This document shows positions 32,771 to 39,961 of a DNA stretch of 39,961 nucleotides, piece by piece (the stretch's first letter is position 1; each line of letters opens with the position of its first letter). Source of the DNA: Eubacteriaceae bacterium. Lineage in GTDB: Bacteria; Bacillota; Clostridia; Eubacteriales; Anaerofustaceae. The position numbers and the translations under genes are program-made. Under the pieces are notes generated by a model that did not search any database, was not told the DNA's origin, and saw only the letters and a program-made list of their open reading frames with translations. The stretch lies in contig WRIE01000027.1 in the NCBI GenBank assembly GCA_009782875.1, positions 1 through 39,961 on the forward strand, written 5' to 3'.

Positions 32771-33736
32771 CTATTTGATTGTATATAGGTTGTTGAGCTC
32801 TAGGTTGAAAGTATCCTGGAAAAGTTGCGCATCAAATGACACTTCATACTCGTTTTCGGCTTTGACATAAGTTGAGCCGGACACTACAAAGGGGTAAGCC
32901 CCCGACTGGCGGGTTGTAAACCAAGTTTCGTCATTAGAAACCATGATCTTCAACGAATCATTGCCGTCCCTGATTGATAACCCATTAATGTTGATTACCA
33001 GTTGGCCGTCATCGGCTACGCTTATCGAGCATCTGCCAATGGCCCTGCCGTTTCTGTTTGCGACAACAAATTGCGCAGGCTGGGTTATCAGATCCCCTTC
33101 TACTTTTATATAGTAGCTTTGGCTTGTGTTTCTGGAACTTGCTGATGGAAGGATGTATCGATTGGAGGCTTCAGGCATTGTGACTGAGCTGGAAGTGCTG
33201 CTGCTGTTCCTTTGGTATCGTCCATATTCACCGCCTGATCCATCCGCTGTTATGCTTATTGCTGCCCAAAAATCGTAATAGTAGCCCTTCCCTGTGTCAA
33301 GGCTGCCTTTGCGGCTTCCTGACACTGTGAAGCTTATCTTGCCAGCCTCATTCGTTGTGACAAAACTTCCAGCATCAGTAGTCGTATAATCGATTTCCCA
33401 TCCAAAGGGGGCGGCAATGACCCACCCTATATTGATGCCTTTAGAATTTTTGGAAAAACCCATTGTCGGGTCCCATATAAATTCCCTGCCGTTAGTGAAT
33501 GCGACATGCATTTCTGTAACCAAGCCGGGTTTTGAACCGGAATATGACAAATGCCATACATTTGGGTCTTTGGCGGCTCCAGATCCGCCAAGGAAAAACA
33601 TGTTGGTGCAGGTATCCTCGAAATCTTTGCCCGTGCCTGTGAGATATACGGTTTGCGAATCTGCAGCGAGGGCTGCAGTAGCAAGCCCAAAGGCAATTAT
33701 GGCTATAAACAGAGCCGAAAGAACCTTCTTGTCCAC
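32771..33736 (-). CDS. Secreted protein of unknown function
   Basis: The protein has 321 residues from a GTG at 33736 with AGGAGGA ten bases upstream. A clear signal peptide (LSALFIAIIAFGLATAALAA, cleavage around residue 24) precedes the mature part. The mature part is rich in Ser, Thr, Gly and aromatic residues and reads as beta-sandwich domains: about 30-160, a Ser-rich linker (RNSSSTSSSVTMPEASNRY), then a second domain at 205-321 ending LNNLYTIK. The second part resembles the copper amine-oxidase-like or X2-type modules of surface proteins, but no assignment is firm. It probably acts outside the cell. Confidence 0.75.
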   Translation of the reverse strand: MDKKVLSALFIAIIAFGLATAALAADSQTVYLTGTGKDFEDTCTNMFFLGGSGAAKDPNVWHLSYSGSKPGLVTEMHVAFTNGREFIWDPTMGFSKNSKGINIGWVIAAPFGWEIDYTTTDAGSFVTTNEAGKISFTVSGSRKGSLDTGKGYYYDFWAAISITADGSGGEYGRYQRNSSSTSSSVTMPEASNRYILPSASSRNTSQSYYIKVEGDLITQPAQFVVANRNGRAIGRCSISVADDGQLVININGLSIRDGNDSLKIMVSNDETWFTTRQSGAYPFVVSGSTYVKAENEYEVSFDAQLFQDTFNLELNNLYTIK

Positions 33737-33769
33737 TTTTTCGTATCCTCCTGGAATCCTTAACCTACA

Positions 33770-33816
33770 TTGCCGAGAAGCCCCCGGCCCTTAGAGGCGG
33801 CGGGATGAATCGGCAA
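33770..33816. repeat. Nested hairpin resembling an IS200/IS605-type end
   Basis: TTGCCGA (33770-33776) and TCGGCAA (33810-33816) enclose a second, imperfect hairpin: GAAGCCCCCGGCC, then TTAGA and GGCGGCGGGATG. The order GAAGCCCCC...GGGATG recalls the hairpin at the 3' end of tnpB in IS200/IS605 elements, but no transposase or TnpB remains nearby. It lies in the untranslated leader of the secreted protein gene, where it could simply be a stabilising stem-loop. Confidence 0.4.
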
Positions 33817-33875
33817 GGCCGACATTGTTGAACTGTATTGACCCAAAACGAAAAGCATACTGCTTTCTTAAACTT

Positions 33876-33913
33876 ATTATACGCAATTACTGAGAATTTC
33901 GATAATTTTATCG
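33876..33913 (-). promoter_or_regulatory. Candidate promoter with palindrome over the -35
   Basis: On the minus strand TATAAT (33881-33876) would direct a start near 33869, a leader of about 130 nt before the GTG at 33736. The expected -35 position is covered by CGATAATTTTATCG (33900-33913), a two-fold symmetric site that might bind a regulator. The -35 itself is poor. Confidence 0.4.
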
Positions 33914-34105
33914 TATAAAAGTAAAGCTTTTCAGCAATATTTAGCAGTTTTTTGCAAATTATGCGTATCCTATTAAGAAAAAAACACAGCTTGTTGTTTT
34001 AAAGCAAGCTGTATTTTGTCATTTATATATCAAAAATCAGGAGAGGAAAAAAACCAATATATATTATGCGGGCCATAGGTATAGCGTGCGCTGCTTTGCT
34101 AAAAA

Positions 34106-34840
34106 TTACGGGGCGATGGCTAGAAACTCGCATATCCCCTCGTAAATAGAAACGGCGATTTTTTCTTGGTAGCCATCTGTCACTAAAAGCTCCTCTTCTG
34201 CCCTGTTTGTGAGAAAGCCGCATTCTATAAGTGCTGATGGCATCTCATTGCCCTTTAGCACCATAAGCTCATTGTCTAATACTATAACCCTTCTTCGTGT
34301 CCATGCTGACGCATCTGTTGCTTTGTATTGTATTATCTGGGCCAAGATAGCGTTTTCTGGCAAGCAATCGGAGTAAAACACTTGGGGACCTTTGTTGCTT
34401 GAGTCATGGTGGGCATTTTGATGGATCGAGATTGCGACCAGGGCTTTGCTGCCAGTGATAATCTCTTTGCGCATGGACATATCCGTTTTTTTGACCCAAT
34501 TTGCGCCAGGTTCTTTCAACCCTTCCGGACCTCTTCTTGTCATGACCACATAAAAACCCCTTAGGGCCAGATGCCGCTCGAGCTTTCTGGCAATAGCCAA
34601 GTTAATTTCTGCTTCCTTTGACCCAGCCCCGACTTTTCCTGGATCCCCGCCCCCATGGCCAGGGTCTATCACTATGGGCATCAGGTCCATTAAAGCAGCT
34701 GTATCAATAGTATCGTTTCTTGCTGCCCGCTTTGAATGAGCAAAGTGGGCTAAAGAAACGGCAAAGAATGCTATGCTGCCAATAAACAGCGCTTTGAACA
34801 GATAGTGGCTTTTTTTCACAATGTGCTCTTTGATACTCAT
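34106..34840 (-). CDS. cwlD: N-acetylmuramoyl-L-alanine amidase, CwlD-like
   Basis: The protein has 244 residues, close to CwlD in length. A membrane anchor (about 15-33) precedes an Amidase_3 domain. Zinc ligands are His62 (IDPGHGG), Glu76 (SKEAEINLAIA) and His140 (ISIHQNAH), and the catalytic Glu206 lies in ALIECGFLTN. CwlD trims stem peptides in cortex peptidoglycan so that muramic lactam can form, which is needed for spore germination; the gene suggests a sporulating host. The ATG at 34840 has no clear ribosome binding site. No other sporulation gene is adjacent, so another amidase role is possible. Confidence 0.85.
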   Translation of the reverse strand: MSIKEHIVKKSHYLFKALFIGSIAFFAVSLAHFAHSKRAARNDTIDTAALMDLMPIVIDPGHGGGDPGKVGAGSKEAEINLAIARKLERHLALRGFYVVMTRRGPEGLKEPGANWVKKTDMSMRKEIITGSKALVAISIHQNAHHDSSNKGPQVFYSDCLPENAILAQIIQYKATDASAWTRRRVIVLDNELMVLKGNEMPSALIECGFLTNRAEEELLVTDGYQEKIAVSIYEGICEFLAIAP

Positions 34841-35121
34841 GGTCTATTTCTATGCGCAGAGTGTGCTCGATATTTGCATAATATTCACAAACAGCCAAGC
34901 TGTGGGCAGATGGGCGCCAAACGGGGCGCTATTGGCTTTTGTAGAATTTTCAAAAAATCTGCCACTTGGAAATTTCGCTGATCTATGCTAAATATTGTAT
35001 TGCCCGCAAGGCCTCAAATGTTAAGAATTCATTGCAAGTTACGTTACATTATATGTTTATGGTACACTTTACTTGCTGGGCTTTGCTTGGCAAATTTATA
35101 GTTATGTGGAAAAAGGCAACA

Positions 35122-36039
35122 ATGGAGCTATTAAAAATAGAAGGTGTCACCAAGAGGATCAAGAAAAAAACAATTATCGACAATATCAACATGCAGATCA
35201 ATGAAGGGGAGATCGTCGGTTTCCTCGGTCCCAACGGGGCGGGGAAAACGACGACAATCAAGATGGTGGTGGGGTTGTTTTCAATCACTTCGGGGGAGAT
35301 TTACATATGCGGGCACAGCATCAAAACCGATTACGAGTCGGCAATGGCGAATGTAGGCAGCATCATTGAGAACCCCGACCTTTACAAGAGGCTGACCGGG
35401 AGGGGCAACCTGGAGTATTTCGCGGCGATGCACTCGCCCGAGGCGATGGAAAACATTGGTTCCGTAGCCCAGCTTGTGCATATGGAAGGGCATTTGGACG
35501 AGAAATTGAAGACCTTTTCCCTGGGCATGCGCCAGAGGATCGGGGTGGCGCAGGCGCTGCTGCATATGCCAAGGCTGCTTGTGCTTGACGAGCCCACCAA
35601 TGGCCTTGACCCGAAGGGCATAAAGGAGCTGAGGGACTTGCTCAAGTCATTGGCTAAAAACTCCAATGTTGGGGTGCTGGTCTCCAGCCATTTGCTGTCT
35701 GAGATGGAGCTGTTGGCTGACAGGTACTACATAATCGACAAAGGCGTGATCGTCGAGGAGATTTCGGTTGATGATATAAACAGCGGCGGGGAGCATACAA
35801 AGGAATTCCACCTCGAGACTGACGACAATGGGGCAGCTGCCAAAAAGCTCACAGACCTCGGCTTTGAGGCGCAGGTGGCAGAGGATGGCTTGTCTGTGAT
35901 CTGCCTGGTTTCCAGGGACGATGTCCCGAGGGCGATTTCTGGGCTGGTCTCAGGGGGGGTGGGGATTTTCTCTGCAGTCCAGGGCAAGGAGTCCTTGGAA
36001 GAGAAATACATCAATATCACAAAAGACAGTGAAATTTAG
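35122..36039 (+). CDS. ABC transporter ATP-binding protein (BcrA-like)
   Basis: The protein has 305 residues from the ATG at 35122, preceded by AAAGG; longer in-frame starts add a non-homologous hydrophobic tail. Walker A is GPNGAGKTT (36-44), the signature is SLGMRQ (133-138), Walker B is LLVLDE (152-157), followed by PTNGLDPKGIKELR. The C-terminal 90 residues form the regulatory domain usual for bacitracin- and lantibiotic-type exporters. It is followed by its permease 17 bases on. The substrate may be a peptide antibiotic or a lipid. Confidence 0.93.
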   Translation: MELLKIEGVTKRIKKKTIIDNINMQINEGEIVGFLGPNGAGKTTTIKMVVGLFSITSGEIYICGHSIKTDYESAMANVGSIIENPDLYKRLTGRGNLEYFAAMHSPEAMENIGSVAQLVHMEGHLDEKLKTFSLGMRQRIGVAQALLHMPRLLVLDEPTNGLDPKGIKELRDLLKSLAKNSNVGVLVSSHLLSEMELLADRYYIIDKGVIVEEISVDDINSGGEHTKEFHLETDDNGAAAKKLTDLGFEAQVAEDGLSVICLVSRDDVPRAISGLVSGGVGIFSAVQGKESLEEKYINITKDSEI

Positions 36040-36056
36040 GAAGCGGGTACATAGAT

Positions 36057-37820
36057 ATGTTTTTTGCGCAATATAAAAACGAGATCCGCCGCAGCATTTT
36101 CTCCTCTGCATTTATTGTGGTTATCTCGATTATTTTTCTAGTTTTGTCTATCGCCCATCCAATTTTATTCCGCTGGAACAATACACGCAATATCAACAGA
36201 AGGTATGGCGGCTATTACTACTCCGGCATGGGTGTCGACACGATTTCGATTGACGGGATAAGCATAGGGTATGACAACCCTTTCTATTGGGAGATCTCTT
36301 CATTGACAGAAGAGATAACCCGTATTACCACCTCAGGCGATTATGCGGACCTTTCCTCATCAGCAAAAGAGCTGATGATCAAGTATCTTAACTTGGAATT
36401 GGATTATTATAGGGAGGCAGCCAAAGTGGCTACCGACTACATGGATTTCCGTGTGCAGATCGCTTACTCAGGAAGCAATTTTTTAAATAAAGTCTTTTAC
36501 TACGAGCATTTCTCTGACCCTGACATTGAAGCAGTTGCAAAGCAGCGTCTGCCTATTGATTTGGCGCAGACAGCGAAAATGACTGAGGAAGAGCGCATGG
36601 AAGAATTGGCTGAGCTTTCTGGCGCATTGGAAGATTGCAGAAAAATATTCACATCAGACACCAATGCCGCATTTGGCAGCTATATCAAAGTCAGAAGATA
36701 TATAGAGCAGGTTAGTATCAGAGACTGGAATAAGGAAATTGACCGTTTGGCAGAAGAGCTGATCAAAAACCCTGGAAGGTCCGTTGAAATTGAAAGCCAG
36801 ATCAACGGTATGCGGACCAGCATTGAAGTCGCCGAGACGGTCAACCTGCCTGAAATCAGCTACAGGGAAGCCAACAAGATTATCCCCAATGACGGATCTT
36901 GGCAAAATGCCGCCCTTGAAAGCATGGTGCAAAACCAGCAAAGCTTTACATATACGGTGCCTGCCAAAGAAGCCGAGTATTTGTCCAGCCCTTATATGAT
37001 GGAAAATTTCGATAGTTATTCGGCTTATCTTCGTTCAATAGAAAGGCAGAGGAGCGGATTCCATGAGCTGGTGCTCATTGCAAAGGCATCGCTAGATGCC
37101 GGCACGCCTGACATGTCTTTTGATCGGATGGGCTCTAGGGCTGTGTCTTTTGGATACGCTTCAGGGTGGATCGGGTTTGCGATAATATTCTCCGTGATGG
37201 TAGGCTCATGGTCGGTTGCCAACGAGTTCCAGGCAGGGACGATCAGGCTGCTGTTGGTCAGGCCAAAGACCAGGAACAAGATATTGGCTGCCAAGTATTT
37301 GTCTGCCCTTAGCACGGCAATCGGGATTTTCTTGGCAAGCTGCATTGTCAATATGCTCGTGAGCGGGATTGTTTTTGGGTTTGCGGACTTTGGGAACCCG
37401 AATTTCACAGTCACCGGGCCTGCCAGCTTTTTCAGCAAGTATTTCGCTCTGCTGGCGGCAAATTTGGCGATACTGGCCATGTTCTTCAATGTGTCTTTCT
37501 TCCTTTCGACTGCCACTAAAAACATAGCCGCTTCGATTGTCGTCCCGATCGTGGGATACATAGGGGGCAATATACTCAACGCATACTTTGCATACCGGAC
37601 CATCAACGCGACACTCAAGAGCCTGATGCCCTACATGCCCTTTATGTATTTTAACTTCACTGGATTCTTTGAAACCAGCCCTTACTCTGCCATAGGGCAA
37701 ATGGTTAGCAGAGGCATTGAGGTGTCGCTCGCAAAGGGTGTCACTGTGCACTTGGCAATAGCGGCAGTTGCTTTGGGGTTGTCTTTCCTTATATTTAACA
37801 AACAAGATATTACCTCCTAG
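36057..37820 (+). CDS. ABC-2 family permease with large outer domain
   Basis: The protein has 587 residues. One membrane segment near the N-terminus (about 14-38) is followed by an outer region of about 320 residues, then about five membrane segments from residue 360 on: WIGFAIIFSVMVGSWSVANEF, then GTIRLLLVRPKTRNKILAAKYLSA, which is the ABC-2 core (E-x-x-x-G-T-x-R). The long outer region contains helical, Glu/Lys-rich sequence and may bind substrate or a partner. It is the partner of the ATPase upstream. Confidence 0.88.
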   Translation: MFFAQYKNEIRRSIFSSAFIVVISIIFLVLSIAHPILFRWNNTRNINRRYGGYYYSGMGVDTISIDGISIGYDNPFYWEISSLTEEITRITTSGDYADLSSSAKELMIKYLNLELDYYREAAKVATDYMDFRVQIAYSGSNFLNKVFYYEHFSDPDIEAVAKQRLPIDLAQTAKMTEEERMEELAELSGALEDCRKIFTSDTNAAFGSYIKVRRYIEQVSIRDWNKEIDRLAEELIKNPGRSVEIESQINGMRTSIEVAETVNLPEISYREANKIIPNDGSWQNAALESMVQNQQSFTYTVPAKEAEYLSSPYMMENFDSYSAYLRSIERQRSGFHELVLIAKASLDAGTPDMSFDRMGSRAVSFGYASGWIGFAIIFSVMVGSWSVANEFQAGTIRLLLVRPKTRNKILAAKYLSALSTAIGIFLASCIVNMLVSGIVFGFADFGNPNFTVTGPASFFSKYFALLAANLAILAMFFNVSFFLSTATKNIAASIVVPIVGYIGGNILNAYFAYRTINATLKSLMPYMPFMYFNFTGFFETSPYSAIGQMVSRGIEVSLAKGVTVHLAIAAVALGLSFLIFNKQDITS

Positions 37821-37838
37821 CTAGCAAAATTCAAGCTA

Positions 37839-39641
37839 ATGGTTGATGATATGGCTGATTTTTTAAACAATTATGGCAAAGGCGATGACTCGCCAACAGA
37901 GGATTTCAAAGCGCCAGAGCGCAGGATTGCCCCAAGGCCTCAAGGAGGAGGTCCTCCAAGGGGGGGCAGAGGCGCAAACAGCCGCATAAAGGAGCTGTTT
38001 GCCAACAAAGTGGTCAGGCTGGGGGCTGTCGCTTTTGGCTGTCTAATAATGGTTATCGGAATTGTATCGTTGTTCTCTGGTGTCAAGGCTGTTGACATGG
38101 CCAATTGGAGGGTAGCCGACGCCCAGCTGTGGGCTGCCCAAAATGGGGTAAACCTCCAGGTGGAGTACCTATATAACGATGCCATTGAAGCAGACAAGGT
38201 TATATCCCAAGATGTGGTTATTGGCGCCAAGGTCAAAAAAGGCGCTTTTTTCCCTATCAAGGTTTCCCAGGGCCATGATATGTCAGTCACTTTGCAAATG
38301 CCGGACTTCACTGGCGCGAACCGAAGCCAGGTAGAGGCATGGCAAGAAGAAAACTTCATGAGCAAAGTCTACTACATGACAGAATCCAGCAAAACTGTCG
38401 CCTCGGGGAAAGTCATACGCTACAGGATCGGGGACGAGAGCATCACTGGCACGGTTATCAGGAGGGACACGCCTGTATACATAACAGTCGCAAGGGGCGA
38501 GGGGGAAGCTGAGTTGGTCAAAGTCATCGACTTCAAGGGCAAGACCCATGCCGAGGCAATGATGTTTGCCCAAGAGGCGGGGATCACCATTGAAGTCAAT
38601 GAGGTTTATGACGATTATATACCGCTTGGAATTATTATCAGCCAAGATATAGCGGCTGAGCAGACTATATCGAAGGGCTCTGTCATTATTATCATAGTCT
38701 CTAAGGGCAAGAAGATTGTCGTGCCTGATTTTTCATCGATGACTGAATCCGTCGCAATCGCCAGGGCTTCCCAGCTGGGCATCAGCCCAGTGGTCGAGAG
38801 GAAATACTCTCCAAGGCAAAAGGACGCTTTTGTGTCCCAAAGCATCCCGGCTGGCCAGATATATGATCCAAGCAAAAATATCCTGGTGTTGACTTATTCC
38901 CTTGGAAACACCATACCTGTGCCTTCTTTTGTAGACAAGCCCATGATGGAGTTGGAAATATGGGCTGATGACCTGAATTTGAAAGGGGCAGATATCACAA
39001 TCTGGTTCGATACGACCCAAAGCAACAAGGAGAAGGGCACTATCCTCTCCCAAGACAGGTTTAATATAGTTGCGGGCATTGATATAACGATACACTGTAT
39101 TGTGTCATCCGGAGACAGGATATTTGTGCCGGATTTCACATTGCTCCGGCAAAACCAAAACTACCAGTATGCCACAGTGAGGGACGAAGCAATTGCAATA
39201 TGCAGCGAGTTGGGGCTTGTGCCAGTATTTGAGCAAGACTCGAACTGGTCATGGGGGCCAGGGGAAATCTGGGACCAAAGCATACCAGCCGGAGCTGAAG
39301 CGATCCAGAACGCTGTGATAGTTTTATGGTTCAACCCGGCACAAATGACCATGACAATGCCAAGCTTCACCTCTAGGACATGGACTGTGGCTGAAGTAAA
39401 AAACGCGTATAGCGGGCATTTCAGGCTGGTGTTTGTTGACGAGCAAGGCTATAGCATCCGTGAGGACTATATTAACGAGACATATGCTGTGATAATCAGG
39501 CAAAACCCAGTTCCTGGGACTATTGTCGAGGCGGGGACCACGGTGACGTTGACAGTCCAGACCCAAGAAAGCGAGCCGCCATCTGGAACAAAAATTTATG
39601 AGCCAACTACTGAAAACATACAAGTCATAAATGGCGATTGA
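37839..39641 (+). CDS. Membrane-anchored protein with about seven PASTA-like repeats
   Basis: The protein has 600 residues from ATG at 37839 (ATG at 37851 is also possible; neither has a good ribosome binding site). The cytoplasmic part of about 55 residues has a Pro/Gly/Arg-rich segment (APRPQGGGPPRGGRGAN), a membrane segment lies at about 59-80, and the outside holds roughly seven repeats of about 65-75 residues with the PASTA pattern (vpdf.G...eA...A...G...v......pG.v..q.P.aG....G..v.l.vs.G). Such repeats bind peptidoglycan or muropeptides in PrkC-type kinases and in PBPs, but here no kinase or transpeptidase domain is present. The gene follows the ABC-2 permease by 18 bases and ends with a terminator. 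Confidence 0.9.
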   Translation: MVDDMADFLNNYGKGDDSPTEDFKAPERRIAPRPQGGGPPRGGRGANSRIKELFANKVVRLGAVAFGCLIMVIGIVSLFSGVKAVDMANWRVADAQLWAAQNGVNLQVEYLYNDAIEADKVISQDVVIGAKVKKGAFFPIKVSQGHDMSVTLQMPDFTGANRSQVEAWQEENFMSKVYYMTESSKTVASGKVIRYRIGDESITGTVIRRDTPVYITVARGEGEAELVKVIDFKGKTHAEAMMFAQEAGITIEVNEVYDDYIPLGIIISQDIAAEQTISKGSVIIIIVSKGKKIVVPDFSSMTESVAIARASQLGISPVVERKYSPRQKDAFVSQSIPAGQIYDPSKNILVLTYSLGNTIPVPSFVDKPMMELEIWADDLNLKGADITIWFDTTQSNKEKGTILSQDRFNIVAGIDITIHCIVSSGDRIFVPDFTLLRQNQNYQYATVRDEAIAICSELGLVPVFEQDSNWSWGPGEIWDQSIPAGAEAIQNAVIVLWFNPAQMTMTMPSFTSRTWTVAEVKNAYSGHFRLVFVDEQGYSIREDYINETYAVIIRQNPVPGTIVEAGTTVTLTVQTQESEPPSGTKIYEPTTENIQVINGD

Positions 39642-39682
39642 TACTAGTTGGCTTGACATGCCTGCTCCACCAAAAAAGACGT

Positions 39683-39727
39683 AAAAAACGCTATCCAAAG
39701 ATAGCCTCCCAGATAGCGTTTTTTTTG
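39683..39727. terminator. Bidirectional intrinsic terminator
   Basis: AAAAAACGCTATC (39683-39695) and GATAGCGTTTTTT (39712-39724) form a perfect stem with a T-run on the plus strand and the matching A-run for the minus strand. It ends the PASTA gene and the minus-strand gene entering from the right. Confidence 0.9.
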
Positions 39728-39816
39728 TGCGATTTGCCATTTCAATAAATATTTCTAAACGGCACAGTGGCAATATATCTAGATTTTTTTGGTGATAGTC
39801 GGAAATAGTGTTGATT

Positions 39817-39961
39817 TTATAGGTAAAGCAGTCCGATAGATTCGACTTCTGCGCTAGTCCAGAATGAGTCGTCACATGCAGTCACCAGTTCAAATATCTT
39901 GTCGGCTGCATCTTCGGCATTTCCAAACACAAACGAAAAAAGGGAGCAATAACGGTTCAAG
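39817..39961 (-). CDS. C-terminal end of a minus-strand gene truncated by the window edge
   Basis: A minus-strand frame is open from the last base of the window to a TAA at 39817-39819, about 48 codons. It reads YCSLFSFVFGNAEDAADKIF and ends FWTSAEVESIGLLYL. It faces the PASTA gene across the terminator at 39683-39727, which would serve both. The family cannot be told from this piece. Confidence 0.6.
   Translation of the reverse strand, partial: LNRYCSLFSFVFGNAEDAADKIFELVTACDDSFWTSAEVESIGLLYL

Noticed and set aside
34966-35121. N-terminal extension of the ABC ATPase
   Set aside because: The extension is hydrophobic and unlike ABC ATPases; the ATG at 35122 has AAAGG upstream and a normal family start.

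Overview
The window looks like a chromosomal segment of a Bacillota bacterium, most likely a clostridial lineage. Reasons: a ylxM-ffh-rpsP-khpA operon, a CwlD-type amidase, a SpoVB/MurJ-type flippase, an XpaC-family protein, many lipoproteins, strong GGAGG ribosome binding sites, frequent TTG/GTG starts and intrinsic terminators. No rRNA, tRNA, CRISPR array or intact insertion sequence was seen. Genes are ordinary and moderately packed, but are separated by unusually long, structured and partly repeated intergenic regions.

Layout. 1-90: the tail of a gene entering from the left. 656-4147 (minus): three lipoprotein genes, one a zinc metalloprotease-like protein. 4148-5352: a long leader, a perfect 18-bp inverted repeat and a hairpin-rich stretch, then a PRiA4_ORF3-like zinc-finger protein. 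5983-7781: 1.8 kb without a gene, but with a promoter-terminator unit that looks like a small RNA gene (about 6519-6645). 7782-11416: a heterodimeric multidrug-type ABC exporter. 11742-12889 (minus): a two-gene chromate transporter. 13207-14664 (minus): a truncated AAA-ATPase/PD-(D/E)XK-type gene next to a decayed DUF4143-type ATPase tail. 14973-19077: small membrane protein, XpaC-like protein, rhomboid-like protein, patatin-like phospholipase and an anchored hypothetical. 19279-21469: ylxM-ffh-rpsP-khpA. 21595-24279: a secreted protein with a small upstream ORF, a Nei/Fpg-like glycosylase, a 2H phosphoesterase and an NTF2-like protein. 24280-25603: about 1.3 kb with decayed coding traces. 25696-28124: flippase and ksgA. 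28241-32349: an anchored hypothetical, a 48-residue ORF, a URO-D-family protein and an FAH-family hydrolase. 32771-34840 (minus): a secreted protein and the CwlD-like amidase. 35122-39641: an ABC-2 transporter followed by an orphan PASTA protein. The window ends inside a minus-strand gene.

The most unusual signal is a pair of long related leaders. About 350 nt upstream of the lipoprotein gene at 4147 (minus strand) and about 450 nt upstream of the FAH-family gene at 31462 (plus strand) share at least seven blocks in the same order. Both leaders end at nearly the same bases beside the start codon and both can form the same closing stem next to it. The two genes are unrelated. A partial copy lies upstream of the ABC exporter, and a shorter similar structure lies upstream of the zinc-finger gene. 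This fits either a dispersed structured RNA/cis-regulatory element or a mobile repeat carrying a start region. I could not match it to a known riboswitch by eye.

Functional themes are envelope and export (lipoproteins, ABC exporters, flippase, amidase, PASTA protein), translation and protein targeting (ffh, rpsP, khpA, ksgA), and nucleic-acid repair or RNA end processing (Nei-like, 2H).
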